Positions 1-11,358 of a stretch of 64,000 bases of DNA are shown one piece after another (the stretch's first letter is position 1; each line of letters opens with the position of its first letter). A model generated the notes under the pieces. That model ran no database searches and was not told the DNA's origin. It worked only from the letters and a program-made list of their open reading frames with translations. The stretch is from positions 23,603,621-23,667,620 of the forward strand of contig OY821784.1 in NCBI GenBank assembly GCA_963682175.1, read 5' to 3'. This DNA is from Triglochin maritima (lineage: Eukaryota > Streptophyta > Magnoliopsida > Alismatales > Juncaginaceae). The translations under genes and the position numbers were made by a program.

Positions 1-782
1 GTGTTGATAAATGGACACGACACGTCTGTGATGCGCTTCACGTCACCTTCCATGTCTCTTCCTTTTATTTTTGTCTTTCTCTTCTCTTCTATCTTCCACA
101 CTTCTTGTAGGACTCCTATCACTCAAAAAATTAGGTCCAAGGAGACTTAATACCTGGTGCTTTCAAGTCATCTAACATGAGATGCACTGACCAAACTCCC
201 GTTACACTGGTGGTAGGGATTGCCCCAGGTGAAGATTTAGGAGAAGGTGTACGTGATAGTGTAAATCATCACCGACAATGATGCACAAAACTGAACCTCG
301 GGAGAATTAAACAATAACAAGTTTGAATTCCTTGTTCTCTAAAAGGAAAATAAAAGAAGAAAAAAAGAAAATATAAATAAAAAACTTAACGAACATTCAC
401 AATGTATCACTTGAGGAAATTAGGGTTGCCTATATATTTCACTTAAGTGCTTAATTAATTTACAGAAATGGTTGCCTAGGCTTGGTGTCTGGACATGATA
501 TATATTAAGAGTTAGCCTGCAGGAATATCGCACCAAATGATCAGCAAAAGTAGGTCCATCGAATCGCGTTGCTAGGTTGAAAAATGCATCTTCAATTTTG
601 TGTGTGTATCCGCTAAAAACCATCAAGAGAGACCACTCCTACTCCTTGGCAACAAGAGGGTTTAATGGCTTCTTGCACATGCTATGTGCAACCGTGATTC
701 CTACCAAAGTGAGTTAGGTTTTCCCGTTTCGATTTTTTTCTTTGTTTTGCCCAGGGTTAGCAAAAGATAAGTGTGCGGTTTT
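1..782 (+). mobile_element. 3' untranslated region of an Athila-like gypsy element (5' part outside window)
   Basis: This stretch has no coding capacity. It aligns by eye with the 3' untranslated regions at 18885-19406 and 35390-36060 (minus) and 52250-52930: they share the block around 150-260 with 'gtgctttcaagtcatctaac', the block around 620-720 with 'gtgcaaccgtgattcctac', and a decayed polypurine tract at about 764-782 just before the next LTR. It is therefore the 3' end of an element that starts left of the window and whose 3' LTR begins at 783. The same LTR also leads into the leader and gag on its right, so two elements share one LTR, as happens after LTR-LTR recombination. Confidence 0.75.
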
Positions 783-1337
783 TTATTAGTTGCATATCAT
801 ATGACGCACTCACGCTATATATCCTTTATTATACCTCATATTTTTGCTACTCGATTATTTGTTTATACATTTTAGGGTTTAGGTAATACGAAGATAAAGG
901 AATCAAAAAGGACATAAATGCAAGAAGAAAGGATTCTTGGGAAGCCTTCTTGACCTTTTTGTAATGTTGAAGGACCATATTGCAAGTCATGAAGAATCTA
1001 GATTAAAACCCAGAGGGACCTGATCCTAACGTAAATATGTTGGTCGCAAAAGTCCCTATTCTCATGAAACTGAGGTGTAATTCAACATTTAAGACCAAAC
1101 AGGTTCTAACCAATGACTCCTGGTGCACCCCACATGCTTAAATGGGTAACTTAAGCTGTTGGTGAAAATTTTTGGGGCTGATTCGACCCAAACGATTTTC
1201 CAATAGTAGATCTATTTGGGAAATTGGCACCCACATTTCACCAACGGGTTGGGTATTTTGGTAGAAGATCTCTGAAGCATCCAAATCTAATTTGCGGTCA
1301 TCCAATTGGGCCGAAATTAATTCACAACTTCTAATCT

Positions 1338-1347
1338 TCTATAAATA
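1338..1347 (+). promoter_or_regulatory. LTR TATA box
   Basis: The string tctataaata lies about 555 bp into the LTR, at the same relative place as TATA boxes in the other gypsy LTRs here (7928, 10524, 14315, 44125, 53497). It marks the U3/R boundary, with transcription expected about 30 bp downstream. Confidence 0.6.
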
Positions 1348-1819
1348 CACTTATAACCTTTCCATTTCTCTTCTTCATCCTCCTTGTTCTTCCTTCTTAC
1401 CCTCATTAGGTTAGGTTTTATTTTATTTCTTAGTAGAGTAGTGGAGGAGAGAAAGACACCATTTGTAATCATCTTTCAATAATCAAAAGTTTGTTGTTAC
1501 TTACATTCTTGTCTTGATTGATTTAGTCTTCTCTTCTTATTCATGTGTTTTTACTTTGTTGTTTTCTTTGTTAGTGAGATGATTAGTGACTAACCATCCT
1601 CATTAGTGGGCGGAGGATGATGTATGATGTGAAGTGTGGATGGGGTCAGATATGTGTGTGTTTTAATCTTAATATTGTTGCTTCAAATGATTGCAAAACC
1701 ATTTTGATGGGTTTTTTCATTGTTACCTTTGATGTGTTAATGGTCCTAATGGATGCTTAGAACATTGTTTGGTTAGTGGGCTTACTTAATTGGGAATGAT
1801 GAGGTGAGGATAAGATTGA

Positions 1820-2858
1820 CGACACATCCAATATGTGGTGGGAAGTGGGCAAGAGATACGTTTCTTCCAATATCTGTGGTGTGGCGAACCGTTTCAATGA
1901 GAGAGTTGGGGGGCTCGACTCCACCATGAATTGGGAGTGCCTTGGGGTACCAAAGTTTCGTACTTCATCAGAGAGGGGAAGTGGAACCTCCCCTCCTCCC
2001 CCACCCCCCCAAGATCATCGATAACGGAGGATGTTCACTTACAGATCAAAATACACGCATTCATGGAGGCATGCACCAGCCAAAGTGCATAGAAGGGAAG
2101 GGGGCTACATTAGGAATAAAGAAAGTGGGTGGTAGAACCGGGGTGGAAGGTCACTTGGGCGGGTTTGGTATGGGACAAACATGCCATTCCTAAGCATGCT
2201 GTTACAGTTTGGCGAGCAATGAGGGGGCGCCTCCTAACCAAGAAGCTTATGAATATAAGAGGAGCAAAGCATGACCCGATATGCAGCCTTTGTGAGAGGG
2301 CGGAAGAGGACATGGACCATCTATTCTGGAGGTGTGCGTACATTATGGAGGTGTGGACAACAGTACTCCTTCTCATGAAGCTGAGCACTCGGCTAGCAAG
2401 ATCCCTCAAAGGCGAAGCTACACGCATCACACACACAAGAGGAAGCCGAGTTGAGAAGATGGTGCGAAGGTGGGCTTTGAGTGCCATGATCCATGAATAC
2501 TGGCTGGAACAAAACCGAAGAATTTTCGAGGGAGAGAAGAAGAACTCAGGAGACATAGTGGCTGCAATCAAGGACATGGTCGAATATCTTTGGTATAAAG
2601 TCAAGCAACTTGCGAATAAAGACGGCGAGGAGCAGAATTTTAGACCACGTGGTGTTAGGTTGGGGATACCCAATGATGTTATAACTACAAAGCTTTAGCG
2701 ATGTAATACTTGTAGTGTTTTGTGGCCGGCTATGCATGTTAGCATACCCGCGGACTGAACTTTCTTTTTTTCTTCTTCTGGTTTTCTAGTCCTTTGTAAA
2801 ATTTCTTTTCAATCAATAAAATTAGAGGCCAAGCCTCCCTTTTGCCTTGCAAAAAAAA
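1820..2858 (+). mobile_element. 5'-truncated L1-type LINE insertion with poly(A) and 12-bp TSD
   Basis: The insert ends in a run of eight A (2851-2858) and is flanked by the 12-bp direct repeat ggataagattga (1808-1819 and 2859-2870). Removing the insert and one repeat restores continuous LTR sequence. It holds only the C-terminal part of ORF2 and a 3' UTR of about 150 bp with AATAAA-like signals near 2815. At about 1.04 kb it is strongly 5'-truncated, as expected for incomplete target-primed reverse transcription. Confidence 0.88.
1833..2698 (+). pseudogene. LINE ORF2 C-terminal fragment with RT zinc-binding (zf-RVT) domain
   Basis: The best frame is 2129-2698 (189 codons). It carries the plant LINE zf-RVT module: a tryptophan-rich start, then CSLCERAEEDMDHLFWRC, a C-x2-C...H-x-C zinc-binding pattern, followed by a helical tail with WLEQNRRIF. 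In plant L1 elements this module follows the RT domain of ORF2 and is thought to bind nucleic acid. Upstream ORF2 sequence between 1833 and 2128 is broken over three frames (1833-2024 and 1942-2193 are pieces). Endonuclease and RT domains are absent through truncation. It is dead as an enzyme. An open antisense frame across the same bases is a shadow. Confidence 0.82.
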
Positions 2859-3079
2859 GGATAAGATTGAAGTGTGAGTATGTGGTTGTCTTGGTCCTTA
2901 TCTTGAGTCGTATTGTGTATGTTTCAATGGTTGTGATAAATCTTAATCCATGTGGAAACACACTTAGAATTATTGTCATTGTAGATGTCCATATTAATTC
3001 ATGACGTGGGAGCGTAATTGTACACACATCTACACTGCTGCACACATTCTCCACCTCTTACAGGATTGGACTGCTAATT

Positions 3080-3881
3080 GTACACACATCTTTTAGCTTT
3101 ACTTTCAGTTGCTGAGTGCTGGCGTGAGGTACGCATTTCCTTCTCTCATTCATGCATTTCGTATGAACGTTCATTAGTTACTAGGAAGTGCATTGCAGCA
3201 AGTGTGAGTTGAGCGTTTGTTTGGAGAGTTGATTGTTAGATTAGGACTCCAAAATGCTACTAAGGAGGGGCTATCCCTTGTAAGATAAGGTGGGGAATTT
3301 CATAACCCTTTCCTTCACCCCAAAAACCACACTAATCAAGAGCCTAATTTTAAAATCAAGTAGACATTGGCCCTAAGGATTTCGGGTGCATTAGGAGAGT
3401 GATCCGGTCCCGACCGTCATGGCCTAATCGGCGTTGCCCACTTTGTCGATAGTAGGAGAGGTGATATCTCCAGATATTGTCTCACTTCCTGGGCTTTGTG
3501 GTCCTCGTCGTAGGGAGGTGAGGCGTGTTGAGGCCGTGTGACCTAGCACTTAGGCATCGTCTAGCTGTAAGGACCTATAGCGACCTTAGGATTGTTTAAG
3601 CCTTGTGTGCTTCTACCTGTACCCACCATCTGTAGCATAAGGACTTCTTCCCTTCTCTCCGGAGTCATTTCCTCTCTTCTGTGTCCCTCCGTCTTTTCCT
3701 CTACGCATATTCTTTGTTTAAGAAAGAAGAAAAAAAGTTTTTGTTTTTGTGTGCACCTTTGTGCATGCTTGTGTGGGCACGAGACGAGAGTGGCCGTTTG
3801 ACGAGGAGTTTCATCAACCCATCTTCGGTAGTCGATTTCTCAACGCCTCCCTCCTCTCGTGTCGCACACAGTCCGGGTTCA
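3080..3881 (+). other. gypsy 5' leader upstream of gag (element A)
   Basis: This is noncoding sequence matching the post-PBS leaders at 15780-16478 and 32740-33386. It contains a conserved purine block at 3273-3297 (including gataaggtggggaattt) and a GC-richer stretch at 3400-3560. A frame open from 3681 simply runs into gag, and the ATG at 3882 is the likely Gag start because conserved Gag sequence begins there. Confidence 0.7.
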
Positions 3882-5560
3882 ATGGCTGCTAACTTCCACG
3901 AGGAGGAGCAGTTGCTGGACCCACCTGTTCCACCTGTTCGTCCTGTTGTGGCTCTCATATCTCTCCGTGATCGATGCTACTCGAGTCGTACTGCTCTACC
4001 CTCATGCGTCGTATTACCAGAGGTGAATGGGAACCACTTTGAGGTTAAGCCTCAGTTTATTTCCATGTTCCCTCACTTCACTGGGAAATGTGACCCCTAT
4101 ATTTTTCTCAGGGAATTTGGGGAGGTCTATGCTATGTTCATGCTACAACAACTTAGCACAGACTCCATCCATCTTAGGCTTGTCCCTTTTGCACTAAAGG
4201 ATGACGCCAAGAAGTGGTTGTACAGCAACCAGGCGAACGCCTTTAGGACTTGGGATGAATATCAATCTGCATTTCTCAAAAAGTACTTTCCAAATCATCA
4301 AACTCAAAAATTTAGGAACGAAATCAATTCGTTCTATCAACTTGAGACCGAAACATTTCATGCATATTTAGAGAGATTCATGGAGCTACTATCCTCATGC
4401 CCTCACCATGGCATCGAGTTGTGGCACCTTTGTCAGATTGTCTACGAGGGTCTTCACATCCTGTCCTGAACGCTCCTTGAGTCCATGTGTCAAGGAGAGT
4501 TTTTGGGAAAGGATGAAAGGGAGGCATGGGCTTTCCTAGAAGACCTCGCTAAGAAAACCATGCAATGAGAGAGTGTGAGGGAACCACCTGCATCATCTAG
4601 CATAAGAGCGAGGATCGCGAATGCAAACTCGACTAGATCGGGTGCCACATTTGCTGTCGATACCACTACGGCCACCGAGGCACGCATGGTGGCCTTAATG
4701 CGCCGTATGGATTCGATTGAGCTCCAAAACCAACAAGGTGCACCTCACATCTCCACATCTGGTCCAGTTCCTAGTCATTCATGTGGTAGGATAGGTCATG
4801 TAGAAAGTGAGGGTGCGTCCATTCCTCCTGAGATGGAACGTGTCAACGCCATCTATGATAGATCTAGGAATGACCCATATTCATCATCTTATAATCCCGG
4901 ATGGAGGAACCACCCCAATTTTTCATGGAACCAAAATAATGCCCCAGGTGATCCTTCAAACTCCTCTCGACCACCTAACCAACAACACCAACCTTCCATG
5001 CATGCACAATCCTATCAGCCACCCCAAACGCAAATCACCAATCAATCAGGTTTCCCAAATTCCAACAATATGGAAACCCGATTCAAATCGCTAGAGACCT
5101 TGACTTGTGGACTTGAAAACTCAATGAAATTGTTTATGTCAACCACAAGTCAAGTTCTCACTTCAAATCAGCAGACCATCAAATCTCTAGAGCTTCAGAT
5201 GGGCCAATTTGCTCAGTCTGTACATGAAAGAGGGAGAGGGTCTCTACCTAGCCAGCATGAGGCTAACCCCCGTATGTACCAGCAACAACACATGCAAAAT
5301 GAGAATGTGGTACCTCGGGGCAGCAAGTGAACCATGTGGAGGAACCTCTTCACCATGTCAATTCCATTGTAACCTTAAGGAATGGAAAGCAGGTTGGCAA
5401 TCACATTTCCTTGCCACCCCCACCACCATCTATGCAGCCCCTCAATGGGAATGGTGGTTAAGAAGAGGCTGAGGGTGAGGGTAATATACCAACGCCTCCG
5501 TCTCAGGCATCACAGAAAACCTACCAGCGAAAAGCTCCCTATCACAATAGGTTAACCAAA
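3882..5560 (+). pseudogene. gag: Athila-like Gag (element A), two in-frame stops and a frameshift
   Basis: Gag is the particle-forming structural protein. From ATG 3882 the frame gives a Retrotrans_gag-type core (about residues 60-190, with FALKDDAKKWLY, FLKKYFP and LWHLCQIVYEG). TGA stops follow at 4467 and 4566, both explainable as C-to-T or G-to-A changes of Arg or Trp codons. The same frame then runs to 5330 with a degenerate zinc knuckle (HSCGRIGHVESEG, first and last Cys lost) and an Asn/Pro/Gln-rich tail. A frameshift near 5318 moves the reading to a frame with IVTLRNGKQVGN, the signature linking Gag to protease in Athila elements. The close relative is the minus-strand gag at 48420-49210. 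Confidence 0.88.
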
Positions 5561-5579
5561 AGGGCAGAGTGACAAAATG

Positions 5580-6340
5580 GACAAGATATTAGAGGTGTTT
5601 AAGCAAGTGAAGGTTAACATCCCTTGTTGGATGTCATCCAACAAACACCTCAATATGCCAAAGTGTTAAAAGATCTCTGCACAACCAAGAGGAAGACCAA
5701 TATTCCTAAGAAAGCATTCTTGGCTGCAAATGTAAGCTCACTTTTGTCCAATCCCACCTACACAAAATACAAGGACCCTGGGTGTCCTACTATTTAGTGT
5801 ACGATAGGGGACACTAGCATGAGTAATGTATGTCTTGATTTAGGATCGGCGATCAACCTCCTCCCATTTTCTTTTTATCAACAGTTGAACTTGGGAGAAT
5901 TGAAACCAACTAAGATCACCCTCCAATTAGCGGATAGATCCATTCGTATTCCAAAGGGGATTATCGAGGACATGCTTATCAAAGTTGGAGATTTTATATT
6001 TCCAGTCGATTTTATTGTCCTCGATATCAATCCTGTTGCGCACACCCACTCTCAAATACCTTTGATTCTGGGTAGACCATTTCTGGCAACATCCAACACC
6101 TTAATTAATTGTAGAAATGGTCTCATGAAGCTCTCATTCGGTAACATGAGTGCCGAGTTTCATGTGTTCAACTCTGGTAAGCAACAGGAGCCCATGGACA
6201 AACCTTTAAATCTCAATCTCATCCGCCAATTAGAGAAAGCACCGCAAAATCAACGAACACCCCTAACACCAATGCAACCCGTTGAGAATGTTTATGGGCC
6301 CAGCGAAAACTCTTTCCTATCTTTGCAGTGCAACTGAGTG
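5580..6340 (+). pseudogene. Retroviral-type aspartic protease (element A)
   Basis: The region before 5819 reads as the conserved Athila segment ahead of protease (VNIPLLDVIQQTPQYAKVL, about 5610-5670), broken by a stop near 5795. The open part 5819-6337 has the catalytic loop LDLGSAINLLP (Asp-Leu-Gly instead of Asp-Thr/Ser-Gly; DLG is usual in the Athila lineage), then LADRSIRIPKGIIEDMLI and the second half IPLILGRPFLATSN. It would cleave the Gag-Pol polyprotein during maturation. The reading frame ends at 6337, and a frameshift leads into the next entry. RT, RNase H and integrase do not follow as they should. Confidence 0.88.
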
Positions 6341-6790
6341 AGCTGACATCAAACATGAATGTCCAAAGTGAGTGTTCGTTGCATGATTTAGTTGAGACCA
6401 TTAGTGAGGGGGACACACCTCAACATATGCCCATTCTAGAAGGTGTCATCACCCCTTGTCCTAGGGCTATTGAGCCCTTTGAGCTTCAGATTGACTCCAA
6501 CAAGGACCCACCTACGACCGAGCTTATGTTTGGTGATATAAATGATGGTGGGAGGTCCTTGTTGGATGACTTGGGGAGAATCCCCATTCTTTGTGATGCA
6601 GGTCTGCTGCATCCAACGAATCAGCTTGAGGAACTCATTCCGATGCACCGACCTATTGGTTGGAGGGTTTTGTTCAATCAGCAACTAAACCCTAGTGAGG
6701 CAACATATCTGCACTCATTCATGTTGCCTACACCTAACCAATATCATTAGGGGTTCGAGTCTTTCAACTTTGACCTTTCACCCCTCATGA
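6328..6790 (+). pseudogene. Acidic linker plus RT N-terminal stub (element A)
   Basis: The open frame 6328-6750 (140 codons) is mostly unrecognisable acidic sequence but ends with LEELIPMHRPIGWRVLFNQQ. This resembles the start of the gypsy RT palm: compare GWRVCIDYRKFNATTWKYHF in the RT relic at 48000-48130 (minus), where the arrangement is N-E-L-V-P-T then GWRV. The stop at 6748 is followed by further decayed homology to 6785. No YVDD-type catalytic box exists. The same kind of stub ends the genes at 17718-17969, 36759-37100 (minus), 42700-42901 and 51160-51383. The RT origin is inference from alignment by eye. Confidence 0.55.
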
Positions 6791-7771
6791 CATCTTTGTG
6801 GGTCACCACGTATAGTCTTCAAGATAAGGTGGGGGATTTCATTACCCCTCCCTTAGCCCCACAAACCACACTCAAGTGAAGCCTAATTTTAAAATCAAGT
6901 ATACATTGACCCCTTAGGACCTCGGGTGCATTAGGAGAGTGATCCGGTGGCGACCGTCAAAACTTGATCAGCGTCGCCCACTTTATTGGTAGTAGGAGAG
7001 ATGAGATCTCTGGATCTTGGCTTACTTGCCGAGCTTTGTGTTCTTTATCATAGGTAGGTGAGGTGTGTTGAGGGCATATGACCTCGCTGTTAGGCGTCGT
7101 CTAGATGTAAGGACCTATAGTGACCTTAGCTTGTTTGAGTCGTGTTTGCAAGATTAGACTTCTACCTTCACCCTTTACGCACACTAGCTTTAGGGATTCA
7201 TCCCTTCTTCTCTGAGTCAACTTCTTCCCACCTACTTCTTCGTTCTAGTCTCCACCCCCTTTACAATCTCTATAAGCGTTTTAGGGTCAAGTTGAGCACA
7301 TTTCCTAAGCTTCGCCTTCTGGTGGTGAGAGTGGTCGACTCGAGACTACTTTTGTCGAGATGGATGGTTACATGGGTGACTAATTAGTAGCATATCATGC
7401 ATCATATTCATGCTACATATCTTTAATTTTACCCAATTATTGTTCTACTCTAGTGTTTGTTGTTATATTTCAGGTATTAGGTAATAAAGAAGATAAGAGA
7501 ATAGAAAAGGATTGAAATGTCAGAAGAAAGGATTTAAACGAAGCAAAATGAATCGATCGGTCATACACAAGGACCCATCTACAAGAAGGAAGGACCAGGA
7601 CATAAGCCCGGAGCGACCAAATAACAAATCGAGGAACTCCACACCATCATGAGGAGTATTTTGGCAATTAGATTCGGGCACAAACTCAAATGGCTGACCA
7701 GAGTACAACCCATGTGCATAACTTAAGAGATTAAGTAGTGGAACGAAAATGAGTCGCATCTGACCAACTTG

Positions 7772-7800
7772 GACCGCCAATTGGCGGCCTAAGACCGCCC
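7772..7800 (+). promoter_or_regulatory. U3 palindrome upstream of TATA
   Basis: The string gaccgccaattggcggc (7772-7788) is a near-perfect palindrome, followed by a half copy (gaccgccc). It lies about 150 bp upstream of the TATA box, as in the other gypsy LTRs of the window. Confidence 0.55.
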
Positions 7801-7927
7801 ATAGACAATACGTTTTGGTTAGAATGCGACCCAATTTGTCACGGATATGGGTTATGTGTTTATGTGTATTGTGGGAATGTTTCATTAGTCCCACATTGGG
7901 GGATTGTCCACAGTTGGCTTTTTCATG

Positions 7928-7937
7928 TCTATAAACA
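7928..7937 (+). promoter_or_regulatory. LTR TATA box
   Basis: The string tctataaaca sits about 548 bp into the LTR, matching the position of TATA boxes in sister LTRs; its tandem twin lies at 10524-10533. Confidence 0.5.
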
Positions 7938-8805
7938 TAACTCTTCTTCCTCCTTTGTAATCTACCCAGTGCTTGGTTGCAATTCTCTCTACTTGGAGTA
8001 AAGCCTTGCAGCAAAACTCAAGTGTTGAAGAATGCTACTTGTAATGTGAGTCATGTAAATAAATTATTTTGTTAGTTTGTTTAAATGTTGTTTCTTTTAA
8101 TGCTTGCATATTTAGCATAGTTTTGTTTCGCTAATCCTAGTATAATGAGTTATAATATTTCTCTTCTCTCGTATAATTGTTATCTTAATGTGTAGTGAGT
8201 AGTTTCATCCCCCTGTGGGGGTTGAGATGATGTTTATACAAGTAATGAAGAATGGGAATGAATGTTATGTTAGGAAATATGTCATGAATGTGAATGTGTG
8301 CTTGTTTGTTTAAATGAGAATACTTAACTTGATGGGTTTTGCCATAACCATTAGGTACTTCCCATGTTTATTTAGGTTCTTAATAACCAACTTGTTTATG
8401 ATCATGTTAATCAACATGGTTAGTGATTGGAATGATATGTGATAGGTTTTGCTACAACCATTACGTACTTCCTATGCGTAAAAACAAAACCAACACTTGT
8501 GCCTTATTGAATGCATTCTTCACCACCTTAGCACTTGTGTACACACACTCCACCCTTTGGAGGACTTTGATACCTAATTCCATCTTTCTTTCCTAGTTGC
8601 TTAGTTTAGTTTTAGTTAGTCTTCTGCTTTCATCTTTCCCATTTGTTACTTGTTAGTTTAGTGTAATCAAACTTCTTTCCCCTTCTTTTCCACTTGATTT
8701 CTAAAGAACTAGAGTTAACACACCACCATGTGGACTCAACCCGTACTTGCCACCGCTTCATCGTGGCTGTGCAGTTACGGTATTTAACTGAATCAATCAA
8801 GTTTT

Positions 8806-8823
8806 TGGCGTCGTTGCCGGGGA
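8806..8823 (+). other. Primer binding site (tRNA-Asp type)
   Basis: The string tggcgtcgttgccgggga is complementary to the 3' end of plant tRNA-Asp with one mismatch (t for c at the sixth base). It lies six bases after the LTR end, the standard place for priming minus-strand DNA synthesis. Confidence 0.85.
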
Positions 8824-9975
8824 GGTGCTCTATCCAGACTCTGGTTTGGACAATTTGAGTGGATTTGATTTTTTGTTTTTAGTTTTGTTTTATTGCAAGC
8901 CATTTAAAGTATACTGGGGAAGATGAAGGTCAAATCGTGGAGCATTTGAAGCTACCAAGACCGCTAGGTCGCGGTCTAAGACCACCGATTGGCGGACTGG
9001 GGAGCTCCTTTCTCCCCAAATTTTATTCTTGTTGTCGGTAATGGTACAATAGTTTTCTGGGAGCTACTTGTGCATGTTCGGGCCTTTAGATTTCTCCCAG
9101 GTCATTAAATAAACAAATCAACTCCCCCATTTAATAAACTTGGCCATTAAAAGTCAAAGCAAAAGATTAGTGGATTGCCATCTCGGTCATGCATCATTCC
9201 TAGACCTTGTACGCATTTATCTTTTCTTTGCTATATTCTTTCTGTGGATGATCGTTGGTGTGAGTTTCGTGCACCAATTTTCTCATTCATGCATGGTTAA
9301 AACATGCATTAGTTAGTAAGGTGCATTGGAACAAGACTGAGGTGAGTGCTTCTTTGGTGTGTTTCTTGCTGGCCTAAGGATTCAAAACATCTTTGTGGGT
9401 CACCACGTATAGTCTTCAAGATAAGGTGGGGGATTTCATTACCCCTCCCTTATCCCCACAAGCCACACTCAAGTGAAGCCTAATTTTAAAATCAAGTAGA
9501 CATAACAATTAAGGACCTCAGACGCATTAGAAGAGTGATTCGGTGGCAACCGTCATAACTTGATCACCGTCGCCCACTTTATCGATAGTAGGAGAGACGA
9601 CATCTCTGGATCTTCGCTTACTTGCCGGGCTTTGTGTTCTTCGTCGTAGGGAGGTGAGGTGTGTTGAGCCCATATGACCTCGCAGTTAGGCGTCGTCTAG
9701 ATGTAAGGACCTATAGTGACCTTAGGTTGTTGGAGCCGTGTTGGCTAGATTAGGCTTCTACCCTCACCCTTTACCCACATTAGCTTTAGGGAATCTTCCC
9801 TTCTCCTCTGAGTCAACTTCTTCCCACCTACTTCTTCGTTCTAGTCTCCACCCCCTTTACACTCTCCATAAGCGTTTTACGGTCAAGTTGAGCATATTTC
9901 GCGAGCTTGCCCTCCTAGTGGTAAGAGTGGTCGACTCGAGACTACTTTGTCGAGATGGATGGTTACATGGGTGAC
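8824..9975 (+). other. Leader between the two tandem LTRs
   Basis: This post-PBS leader contains two palindromic blocks (8958-8977 and 8980-9000), a purine-rich block at 9419-9435 and the start of a gag-like gene at 9955. The gene is cut after about seven codons by direct fusion to LTR 2. No other coding sequence is present. The LTR-leader-LTR layout has no PPT before the second LTR. Confidence 0.7.
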
Positions 9976-11358
9976 TAATTAGTAGCATATCATGCCTCAT
10001 ATTCATGCTACATATCTTTAATTTTACCCCAATATTGTTCTACTCGAGTGTTTGTTGTTATATTTCAGGTATTAGGTAATAAAGAAGATAAGAGAATAGA
10101 AAAAGGATTGAAATGTCTGAAGAAAGGATTTAAACGAAGTAAAATGGACCCCTTGGTCAAACACAACGACCCATCTGCAAGAGGGAAGGACCTGGACGTA
10201 AGCCCGGAGGGACCAAATAGCAAATCGAGGAACTCTACACCATCATGAGGAGTATTTTGGCAATTAGATTCAGACGCACACTCAAATGGCTGACTAGAGC
10301 ACACCCCACGTGCATAACTGAAGAGATTAAGTAGTGGAACGAAAATGAGTCGCATCTGACCAACTTGGACCACCAATCTGCAGCCTATGACCGCCAATAG
10401 ATGGTCCCTTTTGGTTAGAATGCGATCCAATTTCGCACGGATATGGGTTATGTGTTTATGTCTATTCCAGGAATGTTTCATTAGTCCCACATCGGTGGAT
10501 TGTCCCCAGTTGCCTTTTTCATGTCTATAAACATAACTCTTCTTCCTCCTTTGTAATCTACCCATTGCTTGGTGGTCATTCTCTTTACATGGAGTAAAGC
10601 CTTGCAGCAAAACTCAACTGGAGAAGAATGCTACTTGTAATGTGAGTCATGTAAATAAAACATTTTGTTAGTTTGTTTTAATGTTGTTTCTTTTAATGCT
10701 TGCATATTTTGCTTAGTTTTGTTTCATTAATCTTAGTATAATAAGTTATAATATTTCTCTTCCCTCGTATAATTGTTATCTTAATGTGTAGTGAGTAGTT
10801 CCATCCCCCTGTGGGGGTTGAGATGATGTTTATACATGTAATGAAGAATGGGAATGAATGTAATCCTAGGAAATATGTGATGGATGTGAATGTGTGCTTG
10901 TTTGTTTAAATGAGAATACTTAACTTGATGGGTTTTACCATAACCATTAGGTACTTCCCATGTTTGTTTAGGTTCTTAATAACCAACTTGTTTATGCTCA
11001 TGTTAATCAACTTGGTTAGGGATTGGAATGATAGGTGATAGGTTTTGCCACAACCATTACGTACTTCCTATGCATGAAAACACAAACTACACGTGTGCCT
11101 TATTGAATGCATTCTTCACCACATTATCACTTGTGTACACACAATCCACCCTGGGGCTTTTCATACTAAATTTCATCTTGCTTTCCTAGTTGCTTAGTTT
11201 AATTTTAGTTAGTCTTGTGCTTTCATCTTTCCCATTTGTTAGTTGTCAGTTTAGTGTAATCAAACTTCTTTCCCCCTTATTTTCCACTTGATTTCTAAAG
11301 AACCAGAGTTGACACACCTCCCTGTGGACTTGACCCGAAGGAATGTGAAGGATGTTCT
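9976..11358 (+). repeat. Athila-like gypsy LTR 2 of the tandem array (left part)
   Basis: This is the tandem twin of 7381-8799, with its TATA box at 10524-10533. It matches up to cttgacccg (about 11337); the next 20 bases are not LTR-like. The copia element is inserted at 11358/11359, and the last LTR bases reappear on its far side at about 32290-32345 in strongly C-to-T decayed form. Confidence 0.75.

Larger units (their letters stand above)
783..3075 (+). repeat. Athila-like gypsy LTR, split by a LINE, 3' end deleted
   Basis: The LTR starts at the sequence ttattagttgcatatcat (TGATTAG in better copies) and matches the LTRs at 7381, 43582 and 52935. It holds a TATA box at 1338-1347 and the usual region after it. 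A LINE occupies 1820-2858. Past about 3010-3075 the sequence stops matching LTRs and passes straight into the post-PBS leader type (compare 3100 onward with 15780 onward). The LTR end, the PBS and the first 400 bp or so of leader are therefore deleted. An 18-bp direct repeat near 3014 and 3073 (ctaattgtacacacatct, one mismatch) lies at the junction. Confidence 0.75.
7381..8799 (+). repeat. Athila-like gypsy LTR 1 of the tandem array
   Basis: The LTR runs from taattagtagcatatcatgc to ...gaatcaatca and is followed six bases later by a tRNA-Asp PBS. A TATA box lies at 7928 and an inverted-repeat pair upstream at 7772-7800. The LTR end carries the same closing block (cttcatcgtggctgtgcag) as all family members. 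It is about 1.42 kb long. Confidence 0.82.
6791..11358 (+). repeat. 2.6-kb tandem repeat of [leader + LTR + leader start]
   Basis: Unit 1 runs 6791-9387 and unit 2 starts at 9388. Both begin with catctttgtgggtcaccacg and run through leader, the first codons of a gag-like gene (atggatggttacatgggtga at 7360 and 9955), an abrupt fusion to an LTR start (7381 and 9976), then LTR, PBS and leader. The offset is about 2596 bp throughout. Unit 2 is interrupted at 11358 by the copia element and resumes at 32238. A third leader copy begins near 32838. The identical gag-LTR junction in both units shows that the unit was duplicated after the deletion that made the junction. Confidence 0.8.

Noticed and set aside
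2110..2673. 187-codon minus-strand frame
   Set aside because: Antisense shadow of the LINE zf-RVT region; the plus strand has the recognisable domain.
6328..6750. Envelope-like gene in element A
   Set aside because: Considered because Athila elements can carry env-like genes near the 3' end, but the segment follows protease directly, has no signal peptide or membrane segment, and its end aligns better with the start of RT.
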